A DNA stretch of 64,000 nt from Parastagonospora avenae f. sp. tritici 18332-5 (Eukaryota > Ascomycota > Dothideomycetes > Pleosporales > Phaeosphaeriaceae), in the NCBI GenBank assembly GCA_022559985.1, contig JAFJTR010000052.1, forward strand, positions 173,035 to 237,034. The letters run 5' to 3'. Below, piece by piece: positions 33,301-44,381 of this stretch. The position numbers and the translations under genes are program-made. Below the pieces are notes generated by a model, which did not search any database, was not told where the DNA came from, and saw only the letters and a list, made by a program, of their open reading frames with translations. The first letter of the stretch is position 1. Each line of letters begins with the position of its first letter.

Positions 33301-36059
33301 ACACATAGAGCTTTCAATTCCCATCTGGACGGTTCAATGCACAGGTCTTGCAGGCATTTTCAGACAGGACCACCGCCACAGTACCCGTTCGCCATCGGAC
33401 CAAGGTAGTCCGGATGATCTTTAGCACACCTGGAAGTTCCCACTGCTGGTATGGCGGCTGTGCATTTCGCTAAGTATTCCTGCACGCTGAATGTAACCCA
33501 AAGGGCTAAAGCGATGATGCACGCATGCATCGGTTATGTTATGAGCATTGCGTCCAGCGCATGGCGCATTACGCGTCGGGTTCGTCTTGGAGATTCTCCA
33601 TAACCCGCAAGCAAGATGCCTCCCGAGTTGAACTTCGGGAGGCACATGCAGAGTCTCAATGACCAGCTTCTGGTCTCACCGTTCGCTTCAAGCAAAGCCG
33701 CCCGATTCACTACGCTAGCTCAACAGGGCAGTCCCGGCGCATCCCATACAGGTACACTGCGTTCGGGTTCACCCAATAACACCGCATGGTGTTTTGACCC
33801 ATCGTCAGGCCGGTATGCGCGAGACGAGACCGATGACAGCACTTACCTGAATTTTTCTCAACTGTGAGAGACTGTGAGTGCAGAACTTACGAGGGTCCAC
33901 AGGGTAATGTGGTTCGCATACACACGCTTGTAGGTTTCACAGCAGCCTGCTCGACATCTGAGATGGCGTGCGTACTGCTGCGTGCTCTGGTACAACACGG
34001 AAAAGACCGCAAATCTTATTCTTCTCTGGGCACGAGCCTGTGTCCTCAAAGTAACGCCCAATTTGCCCGAGATCGAAAGGTAAGACCTCAAGGTACAGTC
34101 GCGCCTCGATTTGCGTATACTTTTACGAACAGCACCGCGCAACGCAATGTTTGCTGACACCTGCATCCATCCTCTTCGTAGATGCTGAACGCCAAGGCGC
34201 TTTGCCCGATCTGTGCCCCTAGTGCGGAGCTAAACACAACTCACGTGTACTGGTACGTACACTCGCTGCATCATTCAGCCTATCACACATCGCGACAGGA
34301 TATCGGCGGATGCTGTCTTTGTATGCTTTTATACGTCATCTGCAGCTGTTTCGTCCTCGTCGTTGGCTTTGGGTACGATGAGCGATCTCCCCTTGCAAGC
34401 GCGATCCTCTCACCCTTGTCGACGTGCAGGGCATCCTTCACATATTATATGGATCCCAAACTCCATGCTCCTTCACTAAGATTGAATGTGGGCTGGTGAG
34501 ATAAGTGGACTGCGGCCTTCCGTGGAGCCAAGTCAACGATGTGGAACTTAACCGTACAGTCTATCCACAACGCTTGTAACGGTAACCTGCGGCTCCACGG
34601 TCATCGGCTTGTTCTCGGCCGACTATTCTGGCGCTTCCGACGCAACCGCATAGAAGCTGCTCTTCGAATCCTCGAATCCTCGAATCCTCAGCAATCCGTC
34701 AACCTGCAGGTTCCACTCTCGTTCACAAGGGAACGGCTCTTTTGTCAGTCGAACGTTGAGGTGGCGCTGATTCTAAAGCCTCGTATTTGATCCAGAGACA
34801 TGTAGCAAATCCACAATGAATCTCGATACATGTCAAAGCACTAGCCCCTTGTCAATCGATCAGCTGTCTCACGCCTCAAGGGAATATCCTGGTTTAGTGG
34901 ATCCAGCCCTGCAGCTGGCCTTTACGGACCCTGAACCCTATTCTTTATCTCCGGGCTTCCCATTCGCGGGAAGTTCGACCTTCGCTCGAATCCGAATGCG
35001 TGAGCCCGTCGACGGCTCTTTGCGATATCAAGGACCCAGGCCCACAAAAGGTCTAGAAAACGCATCTAGCTTTTCAAAGTCCGAATATAATCGGCAGCGG
35101 TACCTACCTCACGTTCACGGGAATGCCTTGGTGTTGTGCGCCTCGGACTTTTGCCCCATAGAGGTATCCACCATTCCATACCTGGACTGGAAGATGGCAA
35201 ACTTAACGTCGGCATTTGACCACCGAATAGCTTGTTGGGATGCATGCCTAGCAAAACCTTCAGGACGGCTCCTGCACCGCCCACTGTTATTGCGCCACAC
35301 TGGTTGAGATCTCGCTGATACGCCCCGGGCATTATCCGACAAACCTCACCGTTCAGGCATGTGTGTGTGACATGCGGCATATTGTGCATGCAATGACGCG
35401 GCGGAGCTGTTTTATGCGAACAGCATTATGACGATGCGCAAGAGACGGAACACCAATATACGCGAGGCTAAGGTTCTAGACAACTGAACTACTGTTCGGT
35501 ATGTTGAGAGGATGCACTTGAGGAACGGCAGCGTCCGCGGAATCCACAACGAAGGCGCCTAGAGCAATCCCGCGTGATGTTCGCATGCAAAACATGTGGG
35601 TAGTAAACATCCCGACTGCGGCTGCGCTACAAGCAGTATACCGGCCCTGGTTCCACGGAGCTCGTTCTGTTATACCCTGTTCTGCGAGACCTGTCTGCCT
35701 GCGCTATAACGCATGCTGCGGGACGTTGTGTAAAGATGATCGGGTCACAATTCGGTCGAAGTCTGTTCACTTTGAAGGTGTGGACCGAGTTTGCATACTT
35801 CGGGTAGAACTGCTCGGCGCTTGCTTCCGCTGACAGCTAACATTTCAGACAGAATCAAGTGCAGTTTTCTCTTCAGCAATACTTGGAAAGCTTTTGATAT
35901 TGATAATATTGCCTAGTCAAAGCCACACACCATCTTTCCACTAACAACAACACCAAATTCATTACACGCACACCATTCGAATAACCAAAAACCGTCGATT
36001 TCTCATCTTCCTTTATATATCTCCCTCCTCCCCATCCCTTCCAATTCCCCTATCCCAAC
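30389..36059. other. Gene-poor 5.6-kb region
   Basis: I recognise no domain here. Scattered plus-strand frames look mildly coding-like: 32412-32618 (with SKFVTIQDDEQKALRRAM), 33000-33134 and 33616-33867. None has a coherent splice model. A CGAATCCT x3 microrepeat sits near 34671-34695. There is no AT-rich RIP-type signature or obvious transposon protein. Confidence 0.4.
34816..35307 (+). CDS. Hypothetical 163-residue frame of uncertain status
   Basis: This is an ATG-initiated open frame of 163 codons starting MNLDTCQSTSPLSIDQLSHA. It is the longest unexplained frame in the gene-poor region. The composition is protein-like (Ser/Pro/Leu-rich, scattered Cys). There is no signal peptide, membrane segment or known domain. 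The opposite strand is also partly open, so it may be chance. Confidence 0.25.
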   Translation: MNLDTCQSTSPLSIDQLSHASREYPGLVDPALQLAFTDPEPYSLSPGFPFAGSSTFARIRMREPVDGSLRYQGPRPTKGLENASSFSKSEYNRQRYLPHVHGNALVLCASDFCPIEVSTIPYLDWKMANLTSAFDHRIACWDACLAKPSGRLLHRPLLLRHTG

Positions 36060-36536
36060 TCACTGCGGCTCCTGACACTCCCCACAAATCATCAACCACT
36101 CCCCCCTCGTCGCCCACACAACCTTCCCCCCACACTTCTCGCACGGCTCGGTGCTAGCCTCCACCACCCGCCCCGCGGCATCTTTCTCGCCCCGATCGTC
36201 TGAGTATGAACGATGGAGTGCCGGGGTGTCCTGTAGAGGCACACATGAAGACACTTCTTCTGACCACGTGCGTATTTCGGTCTGCGAGAGCGTGCTGTGC
36301 GTTAGCTGGTAGTTTGTGCTGGAAGAGGTTTGGGAGGCGGTAGAGAGGGTTGGAGTCGATGCTTCCACGGCCCTGTCGAGACTCGGCTTCTCAATGACGT
36401 CGAGACTTGGAGTCGATGACCTCGGGACAATTTCGTCCTCGAGGGCGAATCTGATGGTCTTCTTCGGTGTCGGCGTTGTTGGCTCATCGTCGAGGGCGAA
36501 GCGCACGGTTTTCCTGCGCGTTGTGATGTCTGACAT
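36060..36536 (-). CDS. Small protein with two KT(V/I)RF motifs and a C-terminal CxxC pair
   Basis: From the ATG at 36536 (MSDITTRRKTVRFALDDEP) the frame encodes 158 residues. The frame is open further upstream, but this is the first ATG. Residues about 9-19 and 26-36 are near-identical: KTVRFALDDE and KTIRFALEDE. Both match the RVxF docking consensus for protein phosphatase 1 and are followed by acidic residues, as often seen in PP1 regulators. The middle is Ser/Thr-rich and disordered. The end carries CEKCGGKVVWATRGEWLMI followed by CGEC, two CxxC knuckles resembling a small zinc ribbon. I do not know a named family with this arrangement. PP1 binding is a prediction from motif only. Confidence 0.62.
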   Translation of the reverse strand: MSDITTRRKTVRFALDDEPTTPTPKKTIRFALEDEIVPRSSTPSLDVIEKPSLDRAVEASTPTLSTASQTSSSTNYQLTHSTLSQTEIRTWSEEVSSCVPLQDTPALHRSYSDDRGEKDAAGRVVEASTEPCEKCGGKVVWATRGEWLMICGECQEPQ

Positions 36537-37117
36537 ACTTGCGGTTTGATGAGTATCAGAGGGCCTTGATGGTGCTGGACTTAAGGAGGGACTGAGAGGG
36601 TTGATGTAGGTCTGCAGAGCGAACAAGGTACAGCGAAGGGTCGTATTAAGTGTGATTTGCACAACAATGCGTTGCGAGCAATCACCGCGTCTTCGCGTGT
36701 CGGCGCGGTGGTGAGGTATGTTTCCCCTGCATTAATCACCAAAGGTCGTGAAAAGGATTTTGTACTCACAGAAGGCGTCACCGCAGGAAAAGTTGTGCCC
36801 GCTTTGGACATATATCATGAGCTAACAGTTATTAGAAAGTAAACTTTATATAAATTTCTAGAGAAGCCTAGATACATTCGCAGCTCTAAGATACTCTATC
36901 TAATTCTGTTAGAAATCTTTGAATTTATACAGGCTACCTTTCCACCTACTCTCGTTAGACAAGGCCGGCACGAATTTTGCCAGCGCCTGGTGGCGTCAAA
37001 GAAAGCACGTCTGCATTTACGCCCCTTCATTTCGTACTCATTCCATTTCATTTCGCTTTCACGCAACAATCCCTCGCCTCCTCTGTCCTTCTTATCTGCC
37101 TACCCTCCTCCCCATCT
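36537..37117. other. Intergenic, including promoter of the KT(V/I)RF gene
   Basis: About 580 bases with an AT-rich core at 36835-36915. No gene seen. Confidence 0.4.
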
Positions 37118-37614
37118 CTAATCCCAAGCCCGACACTCCATAAACTTATTCCCACACCACTTTCCCCCAACCCACCCGCCCTCCCTTCTCAACCCGTCCA
37201 TAACCCAGTGATAAAACGACATGTACACTGTACTCGCCCAGAACACTGCGAAAAAAAACCCCGCATTCACGTACGCTACGAATGCCCAAAACATGTCTTG
37301 CGTAGCTGAGATAGGATGCGTGATGTATTGGGCGAGGCTAGTTCGGTAACAAACACTCAGGACATTCGTATATGCACTACACACACGTTATCAGTACCTT
37401 TCCTCATCCTCAGCTTTGAATCAGCATAAGGAAAGGGATGGGAATAGGCGTACATCAGCCTGCAAAGCAGCGCCGCAATTCCAACACTCGCCGCAAGTGC
37501 TAGCGAGAGTGTCGTAGGCGTTGGGGATGAGTGTCCAGTCGATGCTGTTGCTGTTGCGGTGAATCTGTCGTAGGCGTTGGGGACGCGGCGGTGGTAGGAT
37601 GCGGCTCCGCGCAT
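37118..37614 (-). CDS. Small two-helix membrane protein, uncharacterised
   Basis: Two exons (37614-37398 and 37305-37118) give 134 residues with a 92-bp intron (GTACTG..TCTCAG, phase 1). The N-terminal 30 residues are basic and Ser/Thr-rich (MRGAASYHRRVPNAYDRF), perhaps a mitochondrial presequence. Two hydrophobic helices follow: LSLALAASVGIAALLCRLMY, and after the junction DMFWAFVAYVNAGFFFAVFW continuing ASTVYMSFYHW. The tail is Gly/Trp-rich and short. The intron acceptor is the least secure point: alternatives a few dozen bases upstream also end in AG. No family is recognised. Confidence 0.5.
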
Positions 37615-38373
37615 GGTGGTGTGTTGAAGATGGATTGTGTGGTAAATGGTTATTTTGTGGTGTGAGGCACTGGGGTGGGCGTGGCATTTTGTACGTAGTG
37701 GTACTGTTTGCTGGGGCGTTTGTATGTGGACGGGCTGTTTGAATGAGGGATTGAACTTGAGGGGTAGGGGGAGGTGAGAGGTGTGGGGGGCATTTAGTGA
37801 GCGGGAGAGTAGAAGAGAGAGGTACTTCCAAGGTGAGTAGTGTAGTTGTTTAGGATGTTCTGAGATGTGGACTTCACTGAGGTGACGGTGAAGCGTGTCT
37901 TTCTTCTTGATATGCGCGACTTCACATTACATTAGTGACTCCTATGAGAAAGAACGTTGTGGCAAGGTGCGCTGATGAGGCATGGAATATTCCGTTAACC
38001 GAATGGAGCATAGCTGTCATTGCAAGATAGTACTACTTGAGGAAATGAGCGGCGCTTCAATATTGTTGAAATGTTCGTAGCTTGAATACTAGTCATGCGC
38101 CTGTTTTGATGTGCATTACTCGAATACGACTGAAATAGATTTGACACTTGTGCACTGTGATCATCTGACGCATCACTAAGGTTTCCGAGCGCTTGACCAG
38201 TGGCAAATGAATGTTGCAGCACCACAGCCGGCCCTTCATAAGTCCAGCTCTTCGCCCTCCTTCTTTCAACCCCACCTCATTCATCTCCTGCGCTTGATTA
38301 CGACGGTTCCATCGCTGTGTTTGGCCATCACTGTGGCTTTCCATATATATCCTCGAGTCCAACGTCTTCCTCT
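37615..38373. other. Intergenic, no gene seen
   Basis: About 760 bases, with pyrimidine-rich minus-strand sequence next to 37615 as expected for a fungal 5' leader. A minus-strand frame at 38093-38425 overlaps the last exon of the next gene in another register. Confidence 0.4.
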
Positions 38374-38985
38374 TTAAACACAGATCCGCAAACTCTTTCG
38401 CCAACACAACAAGCAAATCAGCCAACTAACCAAGAACAGCAGCAGGTCTGCCCTGTATAACTCCAAGAGATCCAACACCACTGTTTCCACAATCCCGCTT
38501 GTGATGATTCACAAGCCCACAAGGCCGACACTCGTACCTCACCGAGTAATCTGCTCCTTCCTCGAGCCAATGCCCGAGATCAAGCGATCGTACACAGGCA
38601 AGCCGTACTCGCCCCCGAGGATGAAGAGCCCAGCACCAGAGAGCATGGTCAACCGGGGCAACTCATTATGAAAGCCAATGACGACGAGAACAAACTCAAT
38701 GCCGGTTCGCCCGGGAGCCTTTATGAGGCGCGCCATGTCCAAGATCAAGCGCACCAACTCTGGTGCCATTGTCACAAATACGATGATGGACATCGAGGAA
38801 GCAAAGATGTGGTCTCTAGCGCACAGCAATCCACCGAGTCCTATCGGTCAGCGCCCCAGATTGAGGAGCCGAAAAATGGAGACGTATGGTTGAACTCACT
38901 AGTGGAGAGAAGGAATCGGAGGGCCGAGTGTGGATGCAGGAGGTCGCTGTTGATGGATGGAATGTGGAAGGCAATTTGCTGCAGG
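38374..38985 (-). CDS. Multi-TM membrane protein, 5' end not found
   Basis: Three exons are supported: 38985-38900, 38840-38543 and 38452-38374, with introns of 59 and 90 bp. They read LQQIAFHIPSINSDLLHPHS, then LGGLLCARDHIFASSMSIIV, VFVTMAPELVRLILDMARLI, MLSGAGLFILGGEYGLPVYD, and end with a hydrophobic segment ADLLLFLVSWLICLLCWRKS before TAA. At least three membrane segments are likely. The first exon begins at a good acceptor (TACCAG) but lacks a start. Only about 60 bp remain before the stop of the neighbouring GCLM gene, so the beginning is either a tiny unseen exon inside GCLM, or lost. I do not recognise the family. Confidence 0.45.
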
Positions 38986-39048
38986 CTGGTACATGAATCA
39001 AGCTAAATTGCCATTCGTGGTGCTCTGAATTTGCAAGGTGAACTGTTG

Positions 39049-40042
39049 TCAGCGCCGTTCCTTCTCTTTCAACTCGGCAACAGCAAAGTATCCCTTATTT
39101 TCCACAACCCCCCTGTCTTTGACCACAGCAGTGTATTTGACGACCCACTGAGGCTCAACGTCACCCTTCAGTCCTGCCTCATTCCCTTCTCCTGCCAATA
39201 CACCGGAGCCGTTGTCTCCAGCTCCGAGTATTTGTCGCAGTGTTCCTCGTGGTAGAATGTTTGTGCAGTCGTTGTGGGTGAGAAGTTCGATCTTCTGCTG
39301 CTTTGCGTATATGATGAGTGGCTTTGGCACCACACAGCAGTCGCGTACGTTGATCTGGTTGACGCTGGGCTTGATCTTCGTGTGTTCCAAGAATTTACTG
39401 AGTCGTGTCACACCAAATTCTGCTATGCCGAGTTTCGATACCAGGCCTTCTTCTTGTAAAGTCTCCAATGTCCTCCACGTGGTGATCATCGTCTCGATGT
39501 CCTCTGGTGGGACGTCCGCGTCCAAGCAGCCCCCATCAGTTTCCGACGTTGACTGTGGCGCTGAAGGCAGATCCTCAAAGTCCGAATCCTCGTCGTCGGC
39601 GTCGAAAGATATGCCTGGGAAGCTTACGATAAGCAAATCTATCGATGAGGCGCCAAGTTCCTTCAGCACCAGCTCGATTGCCTCCCGTGTCTGCGCGCAT
39701 CGCCTATCTGCGGGTATGTTCGGGAGGTAAAACAGCTTGACAGTGATGTCATATGATTCGCGTGGTTCAGTAAGGGGTGAGGGCGTGTGTGTAGGTACGG
39801 AAAGGGCCGAGTCGGTTTGGGTTGTCCATGACTTGTAGCTGGACTTTGCGGAGTCTTTGCCGGCCGACTGCTGGTGAGCAGTAAAGTTGGCGCGCAGAGA
39901 GGATGTGAGTTCTGTGTTGGATTTCTCGAAGAAGGGGCGCCGTATCACGGACGGGCTTCCAGACATGATATTCCTGGCAGTGTTAGTAATGCGCTTGGTG
40001 TGGATCGCGACTGGCATACGAGGTGGAGAGTATGAGCTTCAT
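39049..40042 (-). CDS. Glutamate-cysteine ligase modifier (regulatory) subunit
   Basis: Two exons (40042-40020 and 39973-39049) give 315 residues. The 23-nt first exon encodes MKLILSTS, and the junction restores SNIMSGSPSVIRRPFFEKS, the usual N-terminus of fungal GCLM. The fold is a divergent aldo-keto reductase: ASSIDLLIVSFPGISF, WRTLETLQEEGLVSKLGIAE, then the diagnostic PSVNQINVRDCCVVP and IELLTHNDCTNILP. The catalytic AKR Tyr/Lys pair is not conserved as a functional set in this family. An acidic Ser/Asp-rich loop near residue 130-155 is an insertion. GCLM binds the catalytic subunit in the cytosol and raises its efficiency, controlling the first committed step of glutathione synthesis. 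It is transcribed divergently from the AP-1 sigma gene. Confidence 0.93.
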
Positions 40043-40446
40043 GGTGACGGTGAAGATTGCGATTGTCAGTAAGAACGAGTGTCTATGAGTGATTTCCCCT
40101 GGGTCTAGTATTTGAAAGTTGGTGTGTGAGTGAGGCAGGCACGATGCGACAATTTGTACAAGATCAGATGTTTGTCAGCCAGACTCTAACTTAGTGGGGC
40201 CGATAAAGTGGCAGTTAGCGTCTTTATTTGCGGAGGGAGCAATCCTAGGGCTGTGAATGCGCTGTAAATATGGTTCAAAAGTTGAGAAATGTCTGGAAGG
40301 AATAATGTGAGATATGGCCGTACGGACTCATGGGCTAGCGGGGTGTCGATGAGGGCGCATTGACGTCCTTTCCAACTCGCGGGGTGGACATTGCCGATCC
40401 AACATAATCTCCCAGAACACACCTACACCTCTTCTCCCCAGCCACC
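40043..40446. promoter_or_regulatory. Shared divergent promoter of GCLM and AP-1 sigma
   Basis: These 404 bp between the two start codons must contain both promoters. I cannot identify a specific Yap1 (TTACTAA) or other named site in it with confidence. Confidence 0.5.
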
Positions 40447-41151
40447 ATGACGATAAAGTGAGCGCCGCGTTCTGCTACTTGCCATATCACATGATCGATC
40501 ACTAATAACACCAGATACCTCATCCTGCTCTCGCGGCAGGGCAAAGTGGTCGGTACCTCACCCTGGATCCCCATTGCCTTTGCTGAAGCCCAGTAGCGCC
40601 TAGCCAAGTGGTTCACCACCCTCGCGCCCAAAGACAAGGCCAAGATTGTCAAAGACGTCTCGCAGCTCGTCCTCGCCCGCCGCACGCGCATGTGCAACTT
40701 CCTGGAGTATAAAGGTCAGTGGGTCCAGCAGGGATAGTGCCTCGCTAGGCTCACACGTTTTCACAGACACCAAAGTCGTCTATCGCCGCTACGCCTCACT
40801 CTTCTTCATCGCCGGATGCGACGCCACCGACAATGAACTGATCACGCTCGAAATTGTCCATCGCTATGTCGAGCAGATGGACAAGTACTACGGAAATGTG
40901 TGCGAACTCGACATCATCTTCAACTTCCAGAAGGCCTACTTCATCCTCGATGAGCTTCTGTTGGCGGGCGAAATGCAAGAGAGCAGCAAAAAGAACGTGC
41001 TCCGCTGTATAGGCCAGCAAGACAGCCTTGAGGACATGGAGGTGAGTGAGGCCTAGTACACCGCCAACAGTCGCTTCGTCCCGGCACCACCTGGCTGACG
41101 CGCACCTTCCCTGGCCAGGCCGAGGACGACATCGTCACCAAGATTATGTAA
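40447..41151 (+). CDS. AP-1 clathrin adaptor complex sigma subunit
   Basis: Five exons: 40447-40457, 40515-40548, 40597-40714, 40767-41041 and 41119-41151. Together they encode 156 residues, the standard length. The first exon carries only 11 nt (MTI plus two bases of Lys). The protein reads MTIKYLILLSRQGKVRLAKW, then TRMCNFLEYKDTKVVYRRYA, SLFFIAGCDATDNELITLEI, and CELDIIFNFQKAYFILDELL. These are classic longin-like sigma-chain signatures, and the Arg/Leu-rich sequence fits AP-1 rather than AP-2 or AP-3. The tail after the helix GEMQESSKKNVLRCI ends with EAEDDIVTKIM. AP-1 sorts cargo between the trans-Golgi and endosomes, and the sigma chain helps recognise dileucine signals. All exon phases close perfectly. 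Confidence 0.95.
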
Positions 41152-42409
41152 CCCGTCTATACCAAACGCATATCACACATCTTCCGCCCGTCCTGGCCAT
41201 CCACTGCGACCATCCGCGATTTTCTAGATCCGCCCTTGACTGAGTCTGACACGGAATGCAGATGGCAGAAGACTTCAAAGGTCGCCTTCAAGACAGCGGC
41301 ATCATCTGAGGGAGCGATACGGCAGGGCGTTACGGATTACAGGGGCCGGCCCCCGGGTTGGCAATGGTATACCAGGTTTTATGCTGTTCGAGCAAAATAT
41401 GCTAAAACACTTTTGATGGACAGGCGTCGATCAACGGAACAGATCCAGATGACGCAATGTGGCATAGCCACTGGAGAACGCACTATCTGCCATCTTGCCT
41501 TGTAGCGCAGATGGTGATGGCTGTACTCTACACTACGAATCATCATCTCAGGTTGGCAGGCTCTGCCCAGTCCGACTAGGTTTGACACAAGCGGTCTATG
41601 AGGCTCGAACGTGATCACAATATCATGCATCGAGACTGTCACCATATCCATCTTAAGCGTCCTTTCTTTTGTCAGCACCTCTAACAGAACCAACATTCTA
41701 GGCATAGATCCTGCTCAGGCGTACATCATACTTTACACTGTGACAGCAACCAGGTCCGGATCACATATTGATCCTTCTACCAGAACCAAAGCATGCATAT
41801 ATCAAATGAATCGTTGCCGAACTACATTGTAGTTCATTGCCAGGCAGCCTGTACTGTGTCATCATGTGCTCGGGCGGAATCGGACATGACGTTCCACACC
41901 CACACGCATACTCCGCATCGTCGCATATCACTAACAGCAGGGCGCAACACCACTAAAGTCTCGCCGACTTCCCATTCGGACTTGTCGACACATGTCGTTG
42001 GTCGAGGGTGGTCATCATGTCGGTTCAGACGCGACCAATCAGGCAGTCGCATCCACCGCATGCCGCTGACTTAGCTCCGCAGCCCGCCAAGTCGCTCACC
42101 CTTCTCCGCAGCCAACGTTACGACAACGCCAGGACACCTCACACCACTCCTCTACCATACCGATCTATATGTACTTTGCCTGCTAGACAGCTGTCTGGCC
42201 GTACAACAGTATTCATTTCTCTCTGCAGCCAGCCTAGAGTTGTGTATATTCGTTGTATCGGCTCGCGCAGGCCATTCCCCACACAACAAAGGAGCCTACC
42301 CCCAGCAGCATCGGCTTGCTGATACGATTACCGCATATTCGGTATCAGACCACAGACGCGACAGGAGTACTCGGATTTATTCAGGCCGAAACATATCGAC
42401 TGCGGCGCA
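41152..42409. other. Intergenic between AP-1 sigma and MAF1
   Basis: About 1.26 kb without a recognised gene. The last 400 bases are C/A-rich and probably hold the MAF1 promoter and 5' UTR. Confidence 0.4.
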
Positions 42410-43499
42410 ATGAAGGTACGCACAGCTCGCGATAAGGCGGTCAGGCGATGATGATGTAGCTAACGTGGACCCGCAGTACCTCGACTTGTGCGCCCTCCAC
42501 GAGGTCAACCTCGCCCTCAACTTCGATACACAAGATACTGCCATCATTGGTGGATGCGATTTATGGACAGTAAAAGCAGCTGGCAGCGACAAGAAATTAT
42601 ATAAGCGCATCGAGAAGACGCTCGAGGAGCGGCACAAGGACCTGCTCGCATTTGTCGCGGATCACTCGGCACAGTCGGCCGCGCAATTTGCAGATGAACT
42701 CGACGTTGCAAGGGACACGCCATTTGGTAGCTTCAGCGAGTCATCGAATCGGCATACGTTTGCATACCTTATTGCAACCCTCAACGCAACACACATCGAC
42801 TACGACTTTGCAAACACCCTGAATCCTGATGAGTTCCGCCGCGAGTCGCAAAATAGCTTCAAGCACAGGATTGATCAGACGATGTACTATTTAAGACCAC
42901 AAGTCTACTCCGCAGGCCTGCCTATCGGTGCAGTCACACCTCTTGGCTCGCCAATTTGGAGCCCTCGGTCTTGGCAATTACTGGATAGCGAGATGGACAT
43001 GGCCAACTGCGAATACTACGCCTGGGAGCCGTCAGATGACCCGTTCGCCGATGACGGCGCTATCTGGAGCCACCACTTCTTCCTGTATAATAAGGACCGC
43101 AAACGCGTATGCTACTTTTACCTCCGTGGCATATCGGCCTTATCAGATAGCCCCAGCGTTGCCATGTCGCTCATGTCAAAATTCAAGCAAACGAAGTTCG
43201 AATCGAGCGCCAATGCAGGATCTAGGAAACGTGCGGAGTACTGGCTTGGTGACCGTGCGAAGAAAGGCCTCGAAGCATATGGCGACTCAGACGAGCTGGA
43301 TAACATGGTCATTGACCATCCCGGCGACGTCGTCGATGCGGACCAGAATATCTGGATCCCAGTACGAGAAATGAGCACCGATGCCGACTACTACGAATCG
43401 GACGACGACAGCGACGTCGAGATTCTTGTCGACCGCGAGCGAGGCAAGAGCCGCGTCCGCACAATGAGCGAGGGTGTGATGGATCGCATGGAACTGTGA
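42410..43499 (+). CDS. maf1: Maf1, repressor of RNA polymerase III
   Basis: Two exons: 42410-42415, a six-base exon encoding only Met-Lys, and 42477-43499. Total 342 residues. The joined start MKYLDLCALHEVNLALNFDT followed by IIGGCDLWTVKAAGSDKKLY is the conserved Maf1 A box. The B box reads IWSHHFFLYNKDRKRVCYFY. Between them lies a long Ser/Asn-rich linker that is the usual target of PKA/TORC1 phosphorylation in Maf1 proteins. The C-terminus is acidic (ESDDDSDVEILVDRERGKSR). Maf1 shuttles to the nucleus on stress and blocks Pol III initiation, cutting tRNA and 5S synthesis. Without the micro-exon no suitable start codon exists near the conserved sequence, so the splice model is well supported. 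Confidence 0.94.
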
Positions 43500-44119
43500 T
43501 CCCTTTACTTTCAAGTCTGCCTGGCTAGGCAGCTCGACACCACATAATGACGGAGCATTGAGAGGCGTTTCAAGGTTTGTCTTCATATCTGTTCTTTCCG
43601 CGCTGTTCAAACAAACACCAATCTCCTAGAGCTCTTGAGTATGAAAGACGGCCATGATCAGGGCGTTACGGTCGGTGGGAGCGACGCGTTTTACGTCCGT
43701 TTGGCTTACCCGGTCATGCTTGAGATACCCCCTGTTTTCGTTTTGTTTTGTTGTGTTTATGTGTTTTTGGTTGGGTAGGGTAGGAACGGGAAGGTGATGA
43801 CGAGACGAGAGATGATGGGATGTTAGGTATGGTGTATGAATGGTAATTGTTTTACTACCCCTCCAGCAAGTCTTTCATGCATGTTGACGTCGCGAATAAC
43901 TATTAGGTCGGTCAAGCCGACGTGTCGACACCTTTCGTTACTTCCTCCGAAGACCTGCTCGATACCACTCGCAAGAGATAGTGAATGAAGGAAAACCTCG
44001 AAAATTCTGGGTACCAAGGACAAGCGAAACCTGCACGAAAACTCTCTACATGATTTGCGCCTTTTCCAACCAAGCCCAACTCCCGCTGAAGCTTTGCATC
44101 ACCGGATACATCATATACT
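43500..44119. other. 3' region between convergent genes
   Basis: About 620 bases downstream of MAF1 and downstream of the minus-strand 69-aa gene. A T-rich patch (TTTTCGTTTTGTTTTGTTGTG) near 43734-43755 may belong to the MAF1 terminator. No gene seen. Confidence 0.45.
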
Positions 44120-44381
44120 TCACACTGATATATCAGGTACCTTCGCCATTTCCTCAGTCAGCTGGTTCGTTGTAGTAATACTCTTTCCGGATTCGGTTGC
44201 CTCAACTAAACCAGCATAGCGGCGCGTATTGACTAGGATCAATCTAAGCATGTATACACGAGAAGTACGAGTGCACAGGACTACCTTTGTGGACGAAGAG
44301 ACACCACCCAGCGTGAATTATGGCCAGTGCGATCATAGTGAGGAGATTGAGAAGTTGTAGGACGTCGGATATGGACCACAT
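44120..44381 (-). CDS. 69-residue single-TM protein, copy A of a tandem pair
   Basis: Exons 44381-44285 (97 nt) and 44232-44120 (113 nt) join in phase 1 to encode exactly 69 residues. The 52-bp intron has GT..AG ends. It opens MWSISDVLQLLNLLTMIALA and IIHAGWCLFVHK, giving one hydrophobic helix near residues 7-31. A short basic patch VNTRRYAGL follows, then a hydrophilic tail. No signal-peptide cleavage site is evident; a tail-in-cytosol membrane anchor is plausible. The neighbouring copy at 45343-45600 shares the same length, exon sizes and intron phase, and about half of the first 40 residues. I know no family for it. Because both exons are very short, standard gene finders may miss it. Confidence 0.72.
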
